Assembly (NCBI GenBank): GCA_015680685.1
Contig: MNCI01014495.1
Location: 1-33,999, forward strand
Source of the DNA: Gnetum montanum
Lineage: Eukaryota > Streptophyta > Gnetopsida > Gnetales > Gnetaceae
Length of the DNA stretch: 33,999 nucleotides
Direction of reading: 5' to 3'
A program made the translations under genes and the position numbers. The stretch's first letter is position 1; every line of letters begins with the position of its first letter. Positions 9,726 through 21,120 of this stretch are shown here, in pieces. The notes beneath the pieces are model-generated. The model made no database searches. It had not been told where the DNA came from and saw only the letters and a program-made list of their open reading frames with translations.

Positions 9726-11737
9726 ACCCTAACTACACTCAAGGACTACATTCACCTAAGGCAAAAAATCCTAGAAGAGATGAAGTAAGTCCTAGACTAG
9801 GGAAGGCCTCAAGGCCTAAGACCTTCTCAAAACTTAGAAAAGATAAATCAAGGGATCATGGGAAATACCATATAAGCCATGGCAATCATCCTAGTTCCTC
9901 ATCTTCCTCTTCTCCTTCAACATCAGGTTCTAATGAAGATTAGCGTAGGTATAGAGGCAAAGCCTCACTATGGGTTGAAATAAAAATAGAAATTAAAACC
10001 ACGAGAAAAATCAAAGACATCAAAAGGAACATAGATAAAATCATCACAATCAAGAGAGTAGAAATAGAAAATTTTACCATGACATATTTGATGATGATGA
10101 ACTCTTGTTGGCCACTAAGAGCATGTTGTAGATCACAGAGGTAGTTAAAATATCCCATAGGCATCGCAAGGAAAGTCACATAAAAACAGCTGATATGAAT
10201 AATATCCCTAAATTTTCAGGAAAGTATGATTTTGATCCACAACATCATTTACAAGCCTTCCATGATGCCTATGTTCTTACAAAACATTAAAATTGCATGG
10301 AAAAATCTTAAGCTCTTTCCTAGGATACTAATAGATAAAGCCAAAGGGTGGTATAGATCATTGAAACCAAATTCAATCCATCGATGGTCCACAATGCTGG
10401 AACTCTTAATGAGAAATGTCAAACTTATGTAAGGGTGTCCAACCTAAGGAAACAAATCCAAGAATGGAAGTAAGAACAACATGAACCCTTGAATATGGCT
10501 CTAGATAAATACTATTATCTACTGATAGATGCCCAGGTCATGGTTTCTCTCAAGAAAAGAAAATTTTTCACATCATAGATGGGCTTCATAGTGAAATGAG
10601 AGAGACCCTTGGAATGTATGCTCAAGGTCAATTATATGGGTTACAAACCCATTAGATCCAAGAGCTAATCAAGCATGTGGCAAAAGAATAAGGAGAGCTA
10701 TGTAAAAGGGAGAATGCTAAGAAATATGATTGGGATCCAACTCTTCAAAAGAATAAGGTCCACATCTATGATAAGGAAAAGGAGGTACCTCTCAATAAGG
10801 TGATTTCGCAAAAAACCTTGTCAATACAAAGGTCTATCAATGAACTTGAAGCAAGGTTTGATAAGATGTTGGAATGGATAAATGAGAAAGTTACAACTTT
10901 TGTAGAAATCATAGGGGAGAGAGTAATGCAAAACAAATTAAGTGATCACAATAAATATGGAAAAAGAACCAAGAAATAGCTAGGAACACTTATTAGCAAA
11001 CAAGGAAAATGGCTAAAGAAGAAGAGACTATAGACTTAACCACAAAAGAAGATGACAAATGTGACATCTACATATATGAACATTTGAAGGGCTATTGCCC
11101 AATCATGTCACATCTACATGACTATTGGGATTTTGCATTAAATCCCAAGTTTTTATAGAAGCACGTGCCTAGGAAATTACCTTTCTCACAAGCTAATTAT
11201 AGATAGTCCTATAACCAATCGTACTATCCTAATGGGACTTCTTACCAACCTCAACGTTATCATTAACTATAGTGGCAAAACCCATAGTCATGGGGGAGGC
11301 CCTCATCAAACCAACCCTACCCTTACTGCCAACCTAACACGTATGGATATTATGTTCAACAACCTATTTCCACAACTAGTTCTACCACTCTCCTTACACC
11401 TCATACTCTCCATCATATCCTCAACCCACAACATAATGCCTCAAGCTTACTTAACCACCTTCCACCTCATACTCTTCATCATATCCTCAACCCACAACAT
11501 AATGCCTCAAGCTTACTTAACCACCTTACACCTCATACTCTCCATCATATCCTCAATATTCTCATATTTCACTCCATCACATATCACAACCAGCAACACA
11601 AGAAGGTTTAGCACCACAACATCAATGAAAGAATGCCACTTAGTGCTATGAACTTGCATAGACATGATCATGCCAGTAGATTCCCACAACAATCTTGAAA
11701 ACACCCTTTCTTTAGGACGGTTGCCAGGCGTAAGCAC
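9692..11737 (+). pseudogene. gag: Decayed gag of element B
   Basis: The N-terminal frame (9692-9943, 83 codons) is a basic, Ser-rich tail and formally begins with an ATG inside the LTR. After a stop, other frames carry YHDIFDDDELLLATKSM, then IPKFSGKYDFDPQHHLQAFHDAY at about 10,205-10,270, and the core gag domain with SNLRKQIQEWK near 10,440. The knuckle region YEHLKGYCPIMSHLHDY is at about 11,075-11,125 and a repeat-containing Pro/Gln tail follows. Many stops and frame changes are present. The family role is assembly of the virus-like particle. The copy is clearly dead. Confidence 0.65.
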
Positions 11738-12006
11738 AACACTTGTGAACCTACTAACTCATCCAAACTAGCATAATGCCAATCAAGTGCAACACCTTTT
11801 CTTTCATAACTAATGTCCTCTGATCCTATGCAAAGGCCAACATCCATCATTACTCCAACACCTAATAGAAGCAATGAATCTAGTACTATGGAGAGAAAAA
11901 TGAATCCATGCATAATAATCATAATCAAGGGTGTAGTTGTGGGCCAAACATCTACAAAGTTCACACAACTCATACTTTAACCCATTGTACGTTTAACAAC
12001 CAAGTG
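9726..12006 (+). mobile_element. Element B internal region (gag-only remnant)
   Basis: This follows the shared LTR directly, without a primer-binding site. Gag homology begins only about 30 bases after the LTR. In element C the same sequence starts about 640 bases after the LTR, so B has lost its leader. The right end, where the gag tail and the start of the protease linker should continue, runs directly into the reverse-oriented LTR of D at 12,007. No protease, RT or integrase remains. The last 350 bases align with the D remnant at 16,180-16,400 (-). Confidence 0.7.
11397..11562 (+). repeat. 66-bp in-frame tandem repeat in B gag tail (about 2.5 copies)
   Basis: Units start at 11,397, 11,463 and 11,529 with cacctcatactct. 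The period is 66 bases or 22 codons, and the first two units differ at only a few positions. The matching place in D (- strand, about 16,500-16,570) has no such repeat, so the expansion is specific to B. Each full unit includes a 22-base string that also occurs in the LTR at 9543-9564. Confidence 0.85.
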
Positions 12007-12952
12007 TGATGAGTTACGAGGTACCCCTACGTACAACCATATGAATCACAAGTGTTCATGCACAATTCAGTCAAATTCCATAGATGGGACTAGTTGTGGC
12101 ATCTAGACTGTTATGTCTTAATCGCAATTTGTTAGGTATGATTTAGTCCAAAGTGAGGCATATCATAATTGATATTGTTTTGGCCTTATGCTACTCCTAA
12201 TAGTAAAAAAAATCAATTAATTAAGATAATTAACAATGGAAAGTAAAGTATAGACTAGCCTATGGGCAATGAGTGTCCATTCTAAGCTTACGATACACAT
12301 CCTAAATCCATGTATCTACTACTAAGATTACCAAGCACTATGCTACTGGGCAAACCAAGTAATAATGCTGCTAGGGTTACCAAGTAAATATGTATTTATG
12401 CTCAAAACTAGCCATGCTCATATTGCCAATTCATTAACATGCATGGAAATGTAAATATTACCTAAGTACATAGAATATAAATTGCATTAAAAGTAAATTT
12501 AATCTCAGTCAAAGTGCTACAAGGAATAAGAATCAATCTCGATCTTATTGTCATTCATAGAATGTTTCTAGGAACATTGCCACTCAAATAAGACACCGTA
12601 AAACTGACTTATATCCACACTAAAAGCATTCGCTGACTATTCTCTAAGACTACAAAATAAAAATGCAAGAGTTAACTACTTTATTGACTAATATAACTTT
12701 CAAACCATGCATCCAAGTGTTATAGCTATAGATCAACACACATCCCTGGATATCGGATATCCGATAACATAGCATGTAATCTGATATTAGATATGCGATA
12801 TCATAGCTTCGATATCAGAGATAACATATCGAAGCTCCGATATCTTAGTTGATTAAAAATTGACTTTTCATGAAACAAATGCTATATAACATCAACGATA
12901 TTGTAGATGTGACGTAGCATCAACAATATCCCAACCAACTAATGATTCATCA
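12007..12952 (-). mobile_element. LTR of element D, 3' copy (946 bp)
   Basis: Read on the minus strand it starts TGATGAATC at 12,952 and ends AACTCATCA at 12,007, matching the family borders. U3 carries a dense GATATC cluster at 12,748-12,845. A TATA-like element lies near 12,715-12,732. R and U5 are collinear with the 8908-9725 LTR, including the ATGCCTCA block and the AGGGGTACCTC end. It sits directly against the end of element B. Its internal flank (12,953 onward) aligns with the sequence before the LTR of A, which identifies it as a 3' LTR. Confidence 0.8.
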
Positions 12953-14657
12953 TATCCCTACAATTGAGTAAAAACTTATCCTCGAGTTAACAGGATAGGA
13001 CTAAGCTTTCTTTACAAAAAATTGGAAATGATGGGATTATTAATTGACACTAACTACTGACTGACTTTGAGTGCTTCATTACAAAATTTTATTCGAGTGG
13101 ATGCATACAAAATGATAGAGTGACAAAACAACTAGATAGACACTGAAGATTACAAAATTTGCAAAGGTCTTCAAAAATTCGCTGAAGATGATTCTTCTTG
13201 TTGCTACTAGCGATGGCAAACTTTTAACCTTGATTGTTACGTTGATGCTTCTCTAGTTATGTAGAACATTCTTAAAGGATGGACTGAAATTTCTTCTCAT
13301 CATCCCATGGATCTAGCAAACATGCAAAGTTTGAGCTGCTATTTTATATGTGCTACAATTTGTCCATGGGCATATCCTCCATTGTCCCCCTCTTGGCTTT
13401 ATTTTTGTGCCTGGCAAAAGACCTTCTTCCTTAAGTATTTCTTTTAGAATCACTTATAGTCACCAAAGGATCAACATTAGTTTTGATAATTTTTTCTTAA
13501 TAGTTAACTCTTTTTAGATCCCTTAGTTTTCATTTAAGTACAAGATGATTACAACAAATTATGCCCAAGGCTATGAGGTAACTAAAATCATCAAGCTATT
13601 CACATTATTTTGATCAATTACTATTAGTTACCATGATGTTTAAAAATAGGATGATAGAAAAATTTCAAAGCAGGCATCCCTAGCCCCGATGACTAATAAG
13701 TGGAACTCCAGAAGCACATAAGTTTTTGAACAATTAAAACCAAAGGTCTAATTCAGAAGATGACCAAGAATTATTAATGGATATGGAAATAGAAAAGTAG
13801 GAAAATTTAATGAAATGAATGATAAGTAGCCCCAAAATCATGCATAAATTCAGAGAAATTTTTGCTGATGTTCTAGAAGATGTGAAAGTTAGTTCAAAGC
13901 CATTATCAACAACAAGTTATGCAAATATGTCCTCCCCAAAGCAGGCTCCTGCCATAATGCCCTTGCATAACCAATTCTATAGATGTCTGTGGGCACCCCA
14001 AGAAGTTAAATGTAGACCATGCCTTTGTTCCAAATGACACATAACTATTGTGGTTAGGATGTTTCACTATACTACACAAAACCAAAATGCTCATAATTGC
14101 ATGTAGCAATGAGATGAATAATGAGATGAGAAGGGATTGTAGAGATTAGGATGTAAGGTACTTGACCATGTCCACAATAGGTTCTTGTGAAAAGTATGAT
14201 TAAAATGATCAACATACCTATTCGTCCAAGTTTATACTAAGTCCATACCATGAACAGTGATCTCGCATTGATGTGTTCCTTCCTACTGACCACCATGGAT
14301 CCACAACCACCTCAAAGAATAATCATCACTCCAAAAAGAGAAGAAAATATAAGAAGGAAGGAAGGGCCTTAATTAGAGGGGCATCTTCAAGCATGGGTAA
14401 CATGTCTTTTCAACCCCATAACTAGTGGTTGTAGCCCATTATTGTGTCTAAGGGATGTGTTTTGAATTTTCATTATTGTTTTTTTCTTTTTCTTCTATCT
14501 TTTTTTTTTTTTNATAAAGACCTTTTATTTAGAGAATTGGAAGGATGGATGAGATGGTCTCACTACTTTACACAATTACTTACCCAATCATCTTGATAGC
14601 ATAGCACAAAAACCCAACACATAGCGTTGAATTTTGCATCATGACTTGATAATATTA
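12953..14657 (-). other. 3' non-coding region of element D, proximal part
   Basis: This is collinear on the minus strand with 7300-8907 of element A. Shared blocks include the sequence before the LTR (ACTCGAGGATAAGT), gagcctgctttggggaggac at 13,929-13,948, the GACATGTTACCCATGC block near 14,385-14,411 and the CACAATAAT block near 14,440. No gene is supported. The plus-strand frame at 13,819-14,037 is antisense to this conserved non-coding region. An undetermined base (n) lies at 14,513 beside a T run. Confidence 0.65.
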
Positions 14658-14662
14658 TTAAC
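14658..14662. repeat. Target-site duplication ttaac, left
   Basis: Five bases identical to 15,556-15,560, directly touching the TG...CA borders of the solo LTR. Confidence 0.8.
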
Positions 14663-15555
14663 TGATGAGTGATGAGGTACCCCTACACTCAACCATACGA
14701 ATACAAGTGTTTCACGCACGATCCGGTCAAATTCCTAGGACTAAGTACCAATGCGCCTTTGTGGAACAAGGACGGGTTGGTTGATTGTTGTCTCCCCAAG
14801 CTTACTTGTATGTCACGATTGTATGGTTAAGTAAGCTTGAGGCATATGATTTTTATATCTTTTCTATTTTTATGTCCTACGCTAATAGGGAAGGAGAGAG
14901 ATAACTAAGTGACTAATTTAACTTCACTACTCATTAACTAAGTTCTAACTAGTCCTAAGACCAACATTTGTTCTCACTTATTGTACACATCTTGAACCAA
15001 TGCAACACTACTGAGATTACCAAATGCTAATCGTTATTGGGTTACCAAGTGTTACACTCATGCTCGAAGTGATTGTATTGAGTGTATTTACTTAGGAGAG
15101 TTGTAGGGGAAGAGAGAGAGAGAGAACATTAATTAAGTAAGAAAGCATTTAATAACAGTAATTAACATTAACTAATCTATTCTGGGTGCTACAAGGTTCA
15201 TCATATAGTTTGTCTTTATTGCCGTACACAAAGTGTGCTCAGGTACACAATGCTCGAATAAAGATCCGTTCACTTTATGACTCCTACTGTGGACACGTAG
15301 AAATAATTCTAACTATGGGAGGATGAAAAGTAAAGAGTTTGGCTAAGGGACTAACTATCTAATTACAAAACCAAGTGTGCCCACCTCTTATTTATAGGCA
15401 AGGAGGCAGGTCTCAATATCAAGTATCTGACATCACATGGTAGGCTCCAATATCACGGACCCAATATTGTGGATGCGATATCGGGTATCTGACATCTCAT
15501 GGTAGGCTCTGATATCATGGACCCGATATCGCAGCCTCGATATCGTGGTTCATCA
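14663..15555 (-). mobile_element. Solo LTR inserted in element D (893 bp)
   Basis: It starts TGATGAACC at 15,555 and ends ACTCATCA at 14,663 on the minus strand. It is flanked on both sides by the same five bases, ttaac (14,658-14,662 and 15,556-15,560), the expected gypsy target-site duplication. Taking out the LTR and one ttaac rejoins the 3' region of D. It carries a TATA box near 15,388-15,398, GATATC palindromes and a 62-bp tandem duplication in U3 (15,415-15,540). An internal AG microsatellite lies near 15,112-15,124. Confidence 0.85.
15415..15540 (-). repeat. 62-bp tandem duplication in solo LTR U3
   Basis: Two copies, starting at 15,415 and 15,477, share gtatctgacatc and atggtaggctc and differ mainly where AATATC in one copy is GATATC in the other. 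It multiplies the number of GATATC-type palindromes upstream of the TATA box. Confidence 0.75.
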
Positions 15556-15560
15556 TTAAC
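15556..15560. repeat. Target-site duplication ttaac, right
   Basis: Identical to the five bases at 14,658-14,662 and directly touching the other LTR border. Confidence 0.8.
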
Positions 15561-16760
15561 AAAAACATAAAATACATTCATAAAACATAAAGAGAATGAC
15601 TCAAGAAAATAGAAAAATATAAAGAAATGGAAAACATATGAAGCATCAAAAAATTTTGGAAGAAATAGGAAAATCATAAAAAATTATAAAACAAAAGAAA
15701 TGAAAAATACTTTTTAGTTCTTGAACTAGGATGGAGCATCCTAATCTTATGACCACACATTTAAGAGATGGACTACAGAATCCCCTAGTTATGCACCACC
15801 AATTTTCCATCTATCACAGTCACTAATTTAATTAATCATGTGATAGTACATCTAACATTGGTGATAGTCTCATTTGAATCATTCAGAGAAGTATTTTCAT
15901 ATGGAATTGAAGGTATTTCCATTTTGGGGGGTCTAGATGTGTTTGCTTCTTTTTCTTGATTTTCTATATAATCAAAGTGTAAGATATATGCATCTAAGTC
16001 CTTTGTTTGGTATGTTTTCTTAATTTTAGCACTAATAAGTAGATCAATTCCTTCCATGCATCTTTGAAATAGTTTTATATTCTTATTTTCAAGCCACTAT
16101 GTGTCTTCTAGTTTAGTGGCTACTATGTAGACTAGTTTTTGCTCACACACTTGTTCCTTAGCCTTTTTGTGGGTTGTGTTAATATTTTGAATTTCCAGTC
16201 CACAACTACACCTTAACTATTAGTGATGCATAGATTTTCCTATCTCTCCACAATGATAAGTTCATCATTTATGTCTTGTGTTGGAATGGTAATGGTTATT
16301 GGCTTTTGCATATGATTAGGAGACATTGTTTCAGCAAGGAAGGCTATTGCAGTAGATTGACCTTATGCTAGTTTGATATGCTAGTAGGTCTATGTGTTTT
16401 GTGCTTGTGTGAAGAAACTACCTTAAAGAAAGGATGTTTCTGAGGTTGTGGTTAATGTCGTGGTGCCAAACCTTCTTGCATTCTTGATGGTGGCATATGG
16501 TGGATGGAAGTATGAGAATATTGAAGATATGACGAAGGATGAGAGGTGTGAGGTGGTGATCTCATGGAACATGTTGCGATATGATGATATTTGGGAGAGT
16601 GATGGTAGTGATTTGAGATAGAAGAAGTAGAACCAATTGGGGAAATAGGTTGTTGAACATAATATCCATACAGGTTTAGTTGATAGTAAGGGTAGTGCTA
16701 GTTTAGCTAGTAGTAAGGGTAGTTACATTCATACATTTTTTTTGTGTAGCCTGTGATGAT
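15561..16760 (-). pseudogene. Element D: gag tail and protease-RT linker, pol deleted
   Basis: On the minus strand, from about 16,740 the sequence matches the gag tail of B (YGYYVQQPISP-like tail, then the Pro/Ser-rich part). From about 16,190 it matches the linker between protease and RT of element A (the VVATKLEDT segment corresponds to VAATKQEDT in A). The small frame at 16,057-15,836 (CMEGIDLLISAKIKKTYQTK) belongs to this linker. The protease core, RT, RNase H and integrase are missing. An AT-rich stretch (15,561-15,720) then leads into the 3' region. D is therefore an internally deleted copy. Confidence 0.6.
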
Positions 16761-16954
16761 GCCATGATAAAAATTTCAAATTTCTTTAGTAGATGAGTAA
16801 TCCTCTCTCACAATAAATCCACAATTAAAAAATATTAATTAATCTAGCCTACCTTTAGCTACCCTTCTTATCGTCTTACATCAAATTGATGTTTAAACCC
16901 TCATGGTAGAAATCCTCAATGCTAAGCTCCTTACTACTAATAAAGTCATATTTT
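16761..16954. other. Junction between elements D and C
   Basis: Short AT-rich stretch without recognisable gene. It separates the reverse-oriented gag remnant of D from the forward LTR of C. Whether it belongs to D or to older target DNA cannot be told. Confidence 0.4.
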
Positions 16955-17799
16955 TGAAGAATGTGATATCACAACTACAATATCATACCAAAAATGTCAT
17001 AATCCATGTTACATCATTATTGATACTATGTCTTGGGATGTGTGCAACCCTATAAATACCAACACTTCATTTCAAGTCTTCATTTCAAGTCTTAGGGAAA
17101 CTCTTGCAATTTGTTTTCTTACTTAGTGATAGAGTGAATGCCCATACTGTGATGTTTAGCTATTGAACATAAATCTTTATTCAAGTGAATTGTACTTGAA
17201 CGCAGTTCATGATGGAAATAAAGATCAAGATTACTTTCCATCATTGCAACATCCACTTAGTTCTTTTTGTTTACTTAGCAAAATTTTCTTATTTCTTTAG
17301 CTTAATCATTTACATTTTCCAAGCACTTTATTTTATTTATTCATTAGTAAAGTGGAATGAGTACAACTAGTTTTGAGTGTTAAAGTGTAATCATTTGATA
17401 ACCCAATAGTGGTTTCACTTGATTCGCTTAGTGGTGAATTCACTTGATTCGCTTAGTGGTGAGTTCATGGTTTGTCCGACAAGCTAAGAAAGAATGCTCA
17501 TCATTATAGGATAGAATAGATTTACATTTTTTTTCATTACTTAGATTTAACATTTAACTTAATTTCCATTATGTTTGTGGTTAGGAGTAAAATGAGCCTC
17601 ATAACATCACATAACATATGCCTCACTATGAGTTAAACCATACACACACTTTACTAACTAAGGGTGAGAAGAGAATGATCACGAACTTAACATCAATTAC
17701 TAGCATAATAACATTGTCCATCTACGAATTACGATCTCATCATGCACTAACACTTGTGACTTGTATGGTAGAGTGTTGGGATTACACCACCACTCATCA
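16955..17799 (+). mobile_element. 5' LTR of element C (845 bp)
   Basis: It starts TGAAGAATGTGATATCAC, a diverged form of TGATGAACTGTGATATCGC, and ends CACTCATCA at 17,799. TATA (tataaatac) lies at 17,050-17,058. A repeated ttcacttgattcgcttagtggtga stretch lies near 17,415-17,465 in place of the 'accaagc' repeats of other copies. CpG sites seen in other LTRs are mostly TG or CA here, as in long-methylated DNA. A primer-binding site follows, making this the 5' LTR. Confidence 0.75.
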
Positions 17800-17800
17800 T

Positions 17801-17818
17801 TGGCATCATTGCCAAGGA
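17801..17818 (+). other. Primer-binding site of element C (tRNA-Asp type)
   Basis: tggcatcattgccaagga begins two bases after the LTR end. The usual Athila/Tat site complementary to the tRNA-Asp 3' end is tggcgccgttgccgggga. All five differences are C-to-T or G-to-A, most at CpG or CpNpG positions, as expected from deamination of methylated cytosine. Confidence 0.7.
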
Positions 17819-18440
17819 CATGTTAATGTATGTTAGTAATTGATCTTATAAAGTTCATTGTATTAAGAACCATAAAGTCAAACTTTATTTCTTTAATGAA
17901 TTCTAATAACACACACACTTAACTAAGCATCACACATATAAAATGGCTTCAACACTTAAGGAAAAATTGTCACCTACCAAAGAGTTGTAAAAGAGCAATG
18001 ATAGAACAAATGATGATGAGGACTAGAGTATGTCTATGCAAACATGGATCTCATACGCTCACACTAATCTCTATTACCTTGATTTTACATTCATCTTTCA
18101 TCAAGATGGGTAATTAATGTGGAGAGACCTATAGGACAACATTGTTTTGCCTCCAAAGCATTCAACACCCACCATGCTTCAAATAACTTTAAGGGAAATG
18201 AATCTAAGCTATGTGCAAGAGAGGTATCATGTGACCAAAAACATGACAATACCATACCTACCCATAGAGGCACAAGTGTGAAGGGACACTGCTACCCACA
18301 GAAAGTAGATTAACTCTCTTGTTGTCATTGAAGAACTTGATGGTGATGCATTTGTAGCAGAGAAACTCCATCATGATCATTAAGTCCATTCACAAATGCC
18401 TAGTATTCATCTGGAAGAATCTATAAAGGTACATTTAGAC
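17819..18440 (+). other. Leader of element C between primer-binding site and gag
   Basis: About 620 bases without a supported gene. Stops occur in all frames. It would be the 5' untranslated leader carrying the packaging signal. Element B lacks this leader entirely. Confidence 0.5.
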
Positions 18441-19940
18441 TCAACCCTTGCAAAGACACCAAGAAGAAAAGCAAAGAACTCAAGGCCTAGAGTTTCTACT
18501 AGATCACAAAGAAATGAATTCTCCAACTGAAGGAGAACTAGTTAGCATCATTCTCCAACTGCTTCATTTTTCTCCTCACAATCATCGATGGAATTTAACA
18601 AAAGGAAATGAATGTACAAAGATCATGACAAGGAGAGACATCAGGCTCATGATAGACATGAGTATCGTCGAAGGTATCTTGATGAGGAAGATGATGAATG
18701 TGAATCCCAAAGAGATAGGGAAAGATGTGAAGAGAGAGAGAAATATCAGTATCAAAGGGAACATCACTATAATCAAGCATATGAATCCTATGATCATGAA
18801 GAACCCTTGTTGGCTACTCGTAGCATGATCAACCTAAGGGAAGCAATGTACATTCCAACTAGGCATGTGAGAGATTGCCGCATCAAGCACCTCAATATGA
18901 ATAATACTCCTAAGTTTGAAGGCAAGTATAACATAGATCCACAACATCACCTTTAAGAATTTTACAATGCATATGCCCTACAAAATATCAAAAGTGATTA
19001 GCAAAAATTAAAGTTTTTTTCCATGACACTTATCAAAGAGGCAAAAAGCTGGTACAAATCCTTGGAACCTAAATCAATCAAAAGGTGGAGTACCATGCTT
19101 GAACTTTTCAATGATAAACACCACACCTACTCTCAGGTGTCCAATCTCAAAAAGAAAATCTAGAGTTGAAAGCAAGGGACACACAAATCCTTTGATGCGA
19201 TAATGAGGAGATACTACTCTCTTCTGCATAGGTACCAAGGCCATGGATTTTCCCAAAGGAAGTAGCTTAGGCACATTGTTGATGAGTTGAGAAATAAAAC
19301 CAGCGAAACCCTTAGGGTTTATGCCTAATGAATACCCATTGAATATAGAGGCTAATTGACCAAGTGGCGAAGAAGGAAGGTGAGCTAAAAAAGGGAGAAT
19401 TAGCTGAGAAATATAACTTAGATCCATCTATCAAAAAAAGGGATGTACAAATATGTGACAAACAAGAGTAAAAAACCTTGGAAGAGGTGATCAAGAAAAC
19501 TCCACCAATTTAGAAATCTAGCAACAACATAGCAACCAAGGTAGAAAAGATGTGGGACTCAGTGGATGAAAAATTTTCTATAGCCTTAAAAATTGTAAAA
19601 GAAAGAACTAAACAAGCCTAGATTTTTTTGAATCAAGCTCAAAGGATAAGGAAGGTTGTATAGTGTGCCAGTACAAACATCCTAAGGGATGTTATCCTAT
19701 GATGGCACATTTACAAGAATCAGGGGTATATGCATTTAATCTAAGATTCATCAAAAAGAAAATGTCAAAACAGTTACCTTACCGTCAAGGTAACTACCAA
19801 CAGATCTTCCAACTAGTGTATTATCCAAGTAGATCTTATCCACAACTACAGGAGCACTATCAACAACCACAATTGAGGGCAATGCCACCACCGAGGTAGT
19901 AGTACCCATATCGAAAACTAGACCCCTATGAATACTATGT
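18441..19940 (+). pseudogene. gag: Decayed gag of element C
   Basis: The basic N-terminal tail starts near 18,448 (TPRRKAKNSRPR in one frame). A strongly charged stretch rich in Asp, Arg, Glu and His follows (frame 18,612-18,956) and ends in EPLLATRSM and NTPKFEGKYNIDPQHHL. The core retrotransposon gag domain runs from about 18,960 to 19,320 with AKSWYKSLEPKSIKRWSTML and SNLKKK. The degenerate knuckle CQYKHPKGCYPMMAHLQES is at about 19,662-19,720 and a Gln/Pro/Tyr-rich tail (QEHYQQPQLRAMPPPR) ends at about 19,899. Stops at 18,954-18,956 and later break it. The order is the same as in A and B and supports one family. Confidence 0.7.
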
Positions 19941-21120
19941 GCAATGTTTGATATCTCTAGGAAACACAAAAGTTCATACTTTACAATATTATCCACCTGA
20001 GTATTATAGACCCACACCTCCAAGGATGGATTCCAATCCATATGTGCATCAACCAACAACCGATTTGTTAAGTTAACCTTCTAACCCTCTAGTACTTGTG
20101 TTGCCACTTGCAATGCAAGGAGAATTTCTATCATACATGAACCATAATCTAGGAAACAACCATTCTTTCGAATGAAGCCAAAAAGATTTGAAGGAAACAA
20201 TAAGCTTCCATTATCTTCTAATGCAAACTTAATGACTGTTATGCTAACTCAAATTGTCACACATTGCATAAAGGTATGAGCACTTCCTCAAAAAAGAACA
20301 GATCTAGGGAGTCCCTTGGTGTACCTCCAAGTAGCAAGCCATAAGCCATGCAAGGCTCTACTTGATTCTTAGTCAGAGGTATAAAGCCTAGAATCTACCA
20401 CCATTAAAGAAAAGTAACATTTGGCTAAAGCTTGTAGACCATTAGTGAATGATGTGATTACTACCATTAGTGGTTAGTTCTAGTCATTCACGTGTGTAAA
20501 AACAAGGGAAAGTTCTCTATTATTATGTGAAGGGCTTGGCTTAGCATTGTGGATGCTAAGCTTGGTATTAGCGGTTTGTTCTTGAAAATTTTCAAGAAGG
20601 ATGAAGTTGAAATCATTCAAAGATGTATCACATATAATGATAATGGGTGCAATTGCATGCAGAAAATATGGGCAATTAAATAAGAGAATAACACAGCATG
20701 CAAAAGATGTATAGGAAAAATGTGTATGCAAAGATGCATGTATGTAGCAACCGCTAAACAAGAAGGCACCTACTAGTTGATCATAGATGAAGAAACTGAA
20801 TAAAAAATATACATGGAACCAACAACTTAAATTATAAGTGCGTACATGGTACAAAAAGATAAGTTAGAGTAATTGAGAAGAAAGCACCCCTATCCACACT
20901 CATGTCACAAGGAGGAGAATGAATGGGGATAGCTCGAGATCCCAAATAAAGTTCAACCGAAACCATTAGAGTTGAAGGCCCTACTGGCACCACTAGAATA
21001 TGCTTTCCTAAACAACAAGAAGCCGATCATCATTAATGCCAACCTAGTCAAAGAACAAAAAAAGAGATTATTGGAAGTGGTTAATAAATGACCAATGACA
21101 TTTTCCTAGACTTATGATGA
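19941..21120 (+). pseudogene. Decayed protease and linker of element C
   Basis: The segment at about 20,290-20,400 reads GSPLVYLQVASHKPCKALLDS and a stop, collinear with the RSPLIYLQITKNEPCTALLDLGS of element A. The active-site triplet itself is destroyed. After that the linker can be followed by CVCKDACM near 20,735. Stops are frequent. Confidence 0.6.

Noticed and set aside
9692-9943. Gag translation deliberately initiated inside the LTR
   Set aside because: Comparison with element C shows B lost its primer site and leader, so the fused frame is most simply a deletion product.
13819-14037. 72-codon plus-strand frame
   Set aside because: It is antisense to the conserved 3' non-coding region of element D and is not preserved in element A.
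14663-15555. 5' LTR of a short element spanning 12,007-15,555
   Set aside because: The outer flanks of such an element (aagtg and ttaac) do not match, while the LTR alone has matching ttaac on both sides, so it is a solo LTR.
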